Source: Globomyces pollinis-pini
Taxonomy: Eukaryota > Chytridiomycota > Chytridiomycetes > Rhizophydiales > Globomycetaceae
DNA length: 60,014 nucleotides
Assembly: GCA_025399215.1 (NCBI GenBank)
Contig: MU621182.1
Span: 1-60,014 of the forward strand
Reading direction: 5' to 3'
A program made the position numbers and the translations under genes. This document shows positions 56,284 to 60,014 of the stretch, piece after piece. Each line of letters begins with the position of its first letter. Position 1 is the stretch's first letter. Under the pieces are notes generated by a model. The model saw only the letters and a list, made by a program, of their open reading frames with translations. It had not been told where the DNA came from and did not search any database.

Positions 56284-59131
56284 TCAATCTGCTCGCTTTC
56301 GCTTAAATCGGTCCTTCGCACCAAGAGTTAACTCCGCAGAATCCGCATTGTTAACTTTTTCAGCTAGACTACCAAACACACCGTCTGGCACTGTTTGCTT
56401 TACTACTTGATCAGCTTGGACTTCATTATCGTCCTCATCGCTTTCTTCTTCGTCAACTTCAATCTCATCAGGATTAGCAACAGCTTTAGTGTCTAACTTT
56501 GCCTCGGTTGTAACCGCTCTTACAAAACCTACAACACGAGTATTATTCTCGGTTGCTTCATCTGCATCTTCATCTAAAATTTCTTCCTGTTGATTATTGG
56601 AATTTTGCACTTCACGACTTGCTAGTATTTGAGAGGTGATAAAGTTGACTTGAGAATTGTATTTTGCTTGAACCGATCGTTTAATTCTAATGAAAATTAA
56701 ACACAAACATGAATTTACCGTAGCATTTCCTTGTATGTATCCTCATTCCCATACTTAACTTCAAACTCGTGCCAATAATCCCAAAACTTTACATCTACTC
56801 TTGGATCACACACTTGTGAGATATAAGCTAAAATTGCTCGGGATCGATCAACTTCTCCTAATTTGATTTCCATTTCGCAAAATTTGATTGCCATTTCCCT
56901 TGCAGATTTATCTGGCAATACAGACAATGCTTTTTCAAAAATTTCTCTTGTAGATACTATGCCGAAGAATGAAGTTGCTTTAGCTATATAAACCAAAAAC
57001 AAATCAAATAAGTCTTCTGGGGAAACCCTTTCAGTACCACGAGCATATATTTTCAGAGCATGTCTAGCTAAACCGTAGTCTTCTTCTAACTTTGCGTACA
57101 TAACATACAATGACTTTGCATACTTTGGTGGACATTTTTCCAATGCATTTTCAAATAAGTCTCTTGCTCTTTCTAGCTTAGACCCACCATACCGTTTGAT
57201 AAACTTTGTCAAATACAAGTTCCAAATTTCAAAAGCAATCGGATATCCGAACACTTCGATTCCCCTTTCGTAAACTCTAAAGCTCTAAAGTTAGAATGAT
57301 AAGTAATTACTTCTTCGTAATGTTTTTGCTCTTCTAAAAATGAGCTGTAGTTAATTATTATTTGAGGCGTAGCAATCTTCAAATCCATGATACGATCATA
57401 TACTGCTTTAGTAGACTCTATCGAACCAATTGATTCTTCCAGATCAACATAGAATGACCAAAGCTTGATGGACTTGAAGAGTCTTTGCTGTGGGCTTTTG
57501 GTTTCATCATTATATCGAATATCCAGGTTCGCGCTTAATGGGGCAGTAGCTCTGCCAATTATTTCCAAAGCCTTCTCATAGTTACCAAATGAAATTTCCA
57601 ATTCAGCCCATTGACACCATACATGTGCTAGATCATCAACTTTTTTGAATTCAACTTGAACAGCTTGCTCAAATATTTTTCTAGCTTCATCAATATTTTC
57701 ATCTGAAGCATAATATTTAGCAAATTCTATCCAGAATTCTGTTAATGGTCCATGGGCACGGTGAGGGTTGATAGTTTTACAGCCCTGTCGGTAAGTGCGA
57801 ATTATCTGATCTTTATCTCCTATTTCGATATGTAATTTGATTCGATTTTGCCATTCAAGAACATTATGTGGATTTTGCCTCAAAAGAACATCATTGACTA
57901 AGAATGGCCTTCGCTCCATAAGCATTTCAAACCTTTCCAGTCTCATATCGATATCAAGAGAATTAAGTTTGCTGGGATTCTTTCCATCATTTGTTTCCAT
58001 ATCCTCCATTGCAGTCGCTAACACCTTTTCTTCCATTTGAGCATAAGAATCAAATATCATTGAAAAATCTTTCACAGTGCTTACGGAACGGATTCCTTCT
58101 TCAAAAATGTCTCTTGCTCTTTCGAATTGATTTTGTAAAATCCACCATAAGGCCAAACTATTCCATAGTGTTCCTACTTGATCGGAAAATTTCTTAATTC
58201 CGGTTCGTAAAATCAATTCAACATCAAGTTTATCTGGTCGTTGTGTCAGTGCAAATTCGGAAGTTGGAACCAGATGGTCTTGTTGAGGCATCTCGATCCC
58301 ATGAGGATGATCAATGATTAATTTACAAAGCAGGGTCCAATACTGATAAACTGTTTTACCATTAGGATTCGCGTATTTAACCGGACTTTCAATGATAGCA
58401 GCCAATACTCTGGCGGCTTCTGCAGTTCTTGGTGGGTCTAAAGCGAGTAGGGTATTACAATAACGTTCCGCTTTATCGATTAGTTATCCTTTAGTATACC
58501 TTGCGATGGTTGAATCTTCAAAAATCGTCTCCAAATTCTCACACATGTATCACCTCCTGCAAGAGTGGCAAATTCCAAATATAAATCCCATAACTTTTTA
58601 TGCTGTGTGACGGGTAGTGCTTTTAAAGCTCTATCAAATGTTCTTCTGGTAAAAGTTATTCTTGTTGGCTGGTATATCAAAAAGTGACAATAGTCCATCC
58701 AAATCACTGGGAATTTGTTACATAAAATCAGACATAATTCGAACTGCGAGTTAACTAACTGCCATTCTGTGTGAGTTTCTGGAAAGTCTGGATTGATAGT
58801 TTTTAACTGACCAGAATTGTTCTGCAAAAATAGTCGATTGACACTTTCGTCCAATAAAATCTTCCACAATTTGTAAGACCGTGGTAATTGTTTAACAGCT
58901 CTTTGATAAATGAACAATCTTTGGGGCCATGGAGCGTTTTTTTTGAATTCAAAGTAACGAAGCCAGCTTCTAATGGCAAAAGGATTTCGCAAAAGATCTT
59001 CTTCATATGCTAGAAACTATTTAGTAAACCTGAGCATTACGCATATCTTCATCATGGATGTAGCTTTCAATTTGTTGGTGAATATCATTGAGAGCATCCT
59101 GATCAATTGATTCTTCCTCCTGAACAGTCAT
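56284..59131 (-). CDS. SYF1: Pre-mRNA splicing factor Syf1 (XAB2)
   Basis: HAT-repeat scaffold of the Prp19/intron-binding complex of the spliceosome. The first exon is MTVQEEESIDQDALNDIHQQ...DEDM; an intron of about 31 nt leads to PYEEDLLRNPFAIRSWLRYFEFKKNAPWPQRLFIYQRAVKQLPRSYKLW, the conserved entry of the family. About a dozen HAT units follow, for example YPIAFEIWNLYLTKFIKRYGG, LERARDLFENALEKCPP and SVLPDKSAREMAIKFCEMEIKLGEVDRSRAI. The acidic C-terminus (DEIEVDEEESDEDDNE) before GVFGSLAEKVNNADS is normal for Syf1. About 900 residues. At least four introns. Confidence 0.94.
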
Positions 59132-60014
59132 TTTATGGTAAAAGATTTTTTTACTCTTTAACTTGCACCATTCTAAATGAATTCCTTGTAAGGGTAGAGC
59201 ATCTAGTCAACAGTACCCTTTGGTATCATGCGAATGCACACTAGAAAATAGAAGTGCCAGCTGATATATGTCGAAAATTTTGTTCCTACTTATAAACTAT
59301 CAGTTCGAATAATTGATATTGATTAACTGCAGTACTTCTTTATGCTTATCTATGATAACTTAAAAGACTCGGTTTGAGTCAATCGAATCCACAAGGCAAT
59401 TCAATGCTAGAGATCTGCTATTGGAAGAAGACTACACAAACTTGGATAATTTTTAATACTGAATTGCTCAAGATTTGGAAGGATCCATTTCAAAAGTTAA
59501 TAAGTCGAATAGGGCAAGTGCAGACACAGAAATCGAAGTGAATAATACTGGTTAAATCGTAAGTTCATTACATTCATCTGGATATCCCCCCAAAATAAGA
59601 TTATGAATCAAACTTATACCCAAATAATACGTACTTTCGTTATACAAAGTTGCAACTATTAATATTTTACCTGCGTTGCAGTTTGTATTATTGCTTTTAG
59701 TGAAGCATCCAAAACAGATATCAAGCGTATATTAATAATCACTTTTAATATAATGCCCCATTCAAACACATCAAAATTTTGGATACTAAATTTCTACCAA
59801 CTAATCGTCAAAATTCAAGTTACCATCATCAATACATTATTGAAGAACCTATGTAAATTCACCTCACATATGAGCTCATTCAAGTTGAGAAGACAAATAG
59901 ATATCATATTCAATTTGAACAGAGGAGCACAAATTTTTAAAAAATGTGGAAATTAGCCCAAAGGACGGAAACTGATCCATGATCCTTAAAATCGATGAAG
60001 AAATCAATGGAGAC
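59132..60014. other. Terminal region without a supported gene
   Basis: 880 AT-rich bases upstream of Syf1. Short frames near 59404 and 59753 have no family features. GT/AG-like signals occur, so the first exons of a gene running off the edge cannot be excluded. Confidence 0.4.

Noticed and set aside
59753..59956. 67-codon frame
   Set aside because: No domain or splice partners; AT-rich composition explains it.

Overview
The window is nuclear DNA of a zoosporic (flagellated) early-diverging fungus, most likely a chytrid. It is AT-rich, spliceosomal introns are plentiful and mostly only 24-37 nt long, and the protein set is fungal or opisthokont: Med13, a fungal-type ATP sulfurylase fused to an APS-kinase-like domain, the AMPK/Snf1 beta subunit, TRAPPC11, Nup85, Syf1 and SUV3. 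The decisive clue is an intact B9D2 gene (53413-54057). It encodes a transition-zone protein kept only by ciliated lineages, which excludes Dikarya and Mucoromycota. The species was not identified from sequence.

Layout. 1-564: 3' end of a bacterial-type chitobiase (GH20). 635-7182 (minus): Mediator Med13, a DUF1769 protein and an SRA1-domain protein. 7572-18617: a four-helix membrane protein (+), mitochondrial NAD-malic enzyme (+), an Mpv17-family protein (-), a trypsin-like protease (+), a nucleostemin-type GTPase (+) and a giant coiled-coil protein (+). 18732-26892: an accessory region with five intronless 7TM paralogues, all on the minus strand, interleaved with a secreted repeat protein, a protein kinase, Vps55 and an unknown protein. 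27574-35953: ATP sulfurylase, two miniature PY-motif membrane proteins flanking a prefoldin-like/SF3B6 divergent pair, a short-chain dehydrogenase, acetyl-CoA acetyltransferase and the mitochondrial glycine carrier SLC25A38. 36527-46676: SUV3 helicase, a Cys-rich type I membrane protein, an unknown protein, AMPK beta and TRAPPC11. 46797-50079: a head-to-head pair from a second 7TM family and a MARVEL-like protein. 50156-59131: Hsp110, B9D2, Nup85 and Syf1. The last 880 bases hold no gene I can support.

How the genes relate. There are no operons. Genes are packed with short spacers and several divergent promoters, for example 61 bp between the prefoldin-like gene and SF3B6 and 89 bp between the unknown gene at 40022-41097 and AMPK beta. 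Several products serve mitochondria (malic enzyme, acetyl-CoA acetyltransferase, SLC25A38, SUV3). Others serve vesicle traffic (TRAPPC11, Vps55) and RNA processing (SF3B6, Syf1). Surface-facing genes (chitobiase, trypsin, GPI-like repeat protein, 7TM receptors-to-be, PY proteins, Cys-rich protein) form the lineage-specific part.

Most notable: (a) a 161-nt intron in SLC25A38 that can be cut exactly into six consecutive minimal introns, each starting GT and ending AG with no exon sequence between them, plus two simpler cases; (b) two families of undescribed 7TM proteins; (c) a shared ACGCGW or CACG element a nearly fixed short distance upstream of the 7TM start codons; (d) twin tiny membrane proteins with PY-motif tails.
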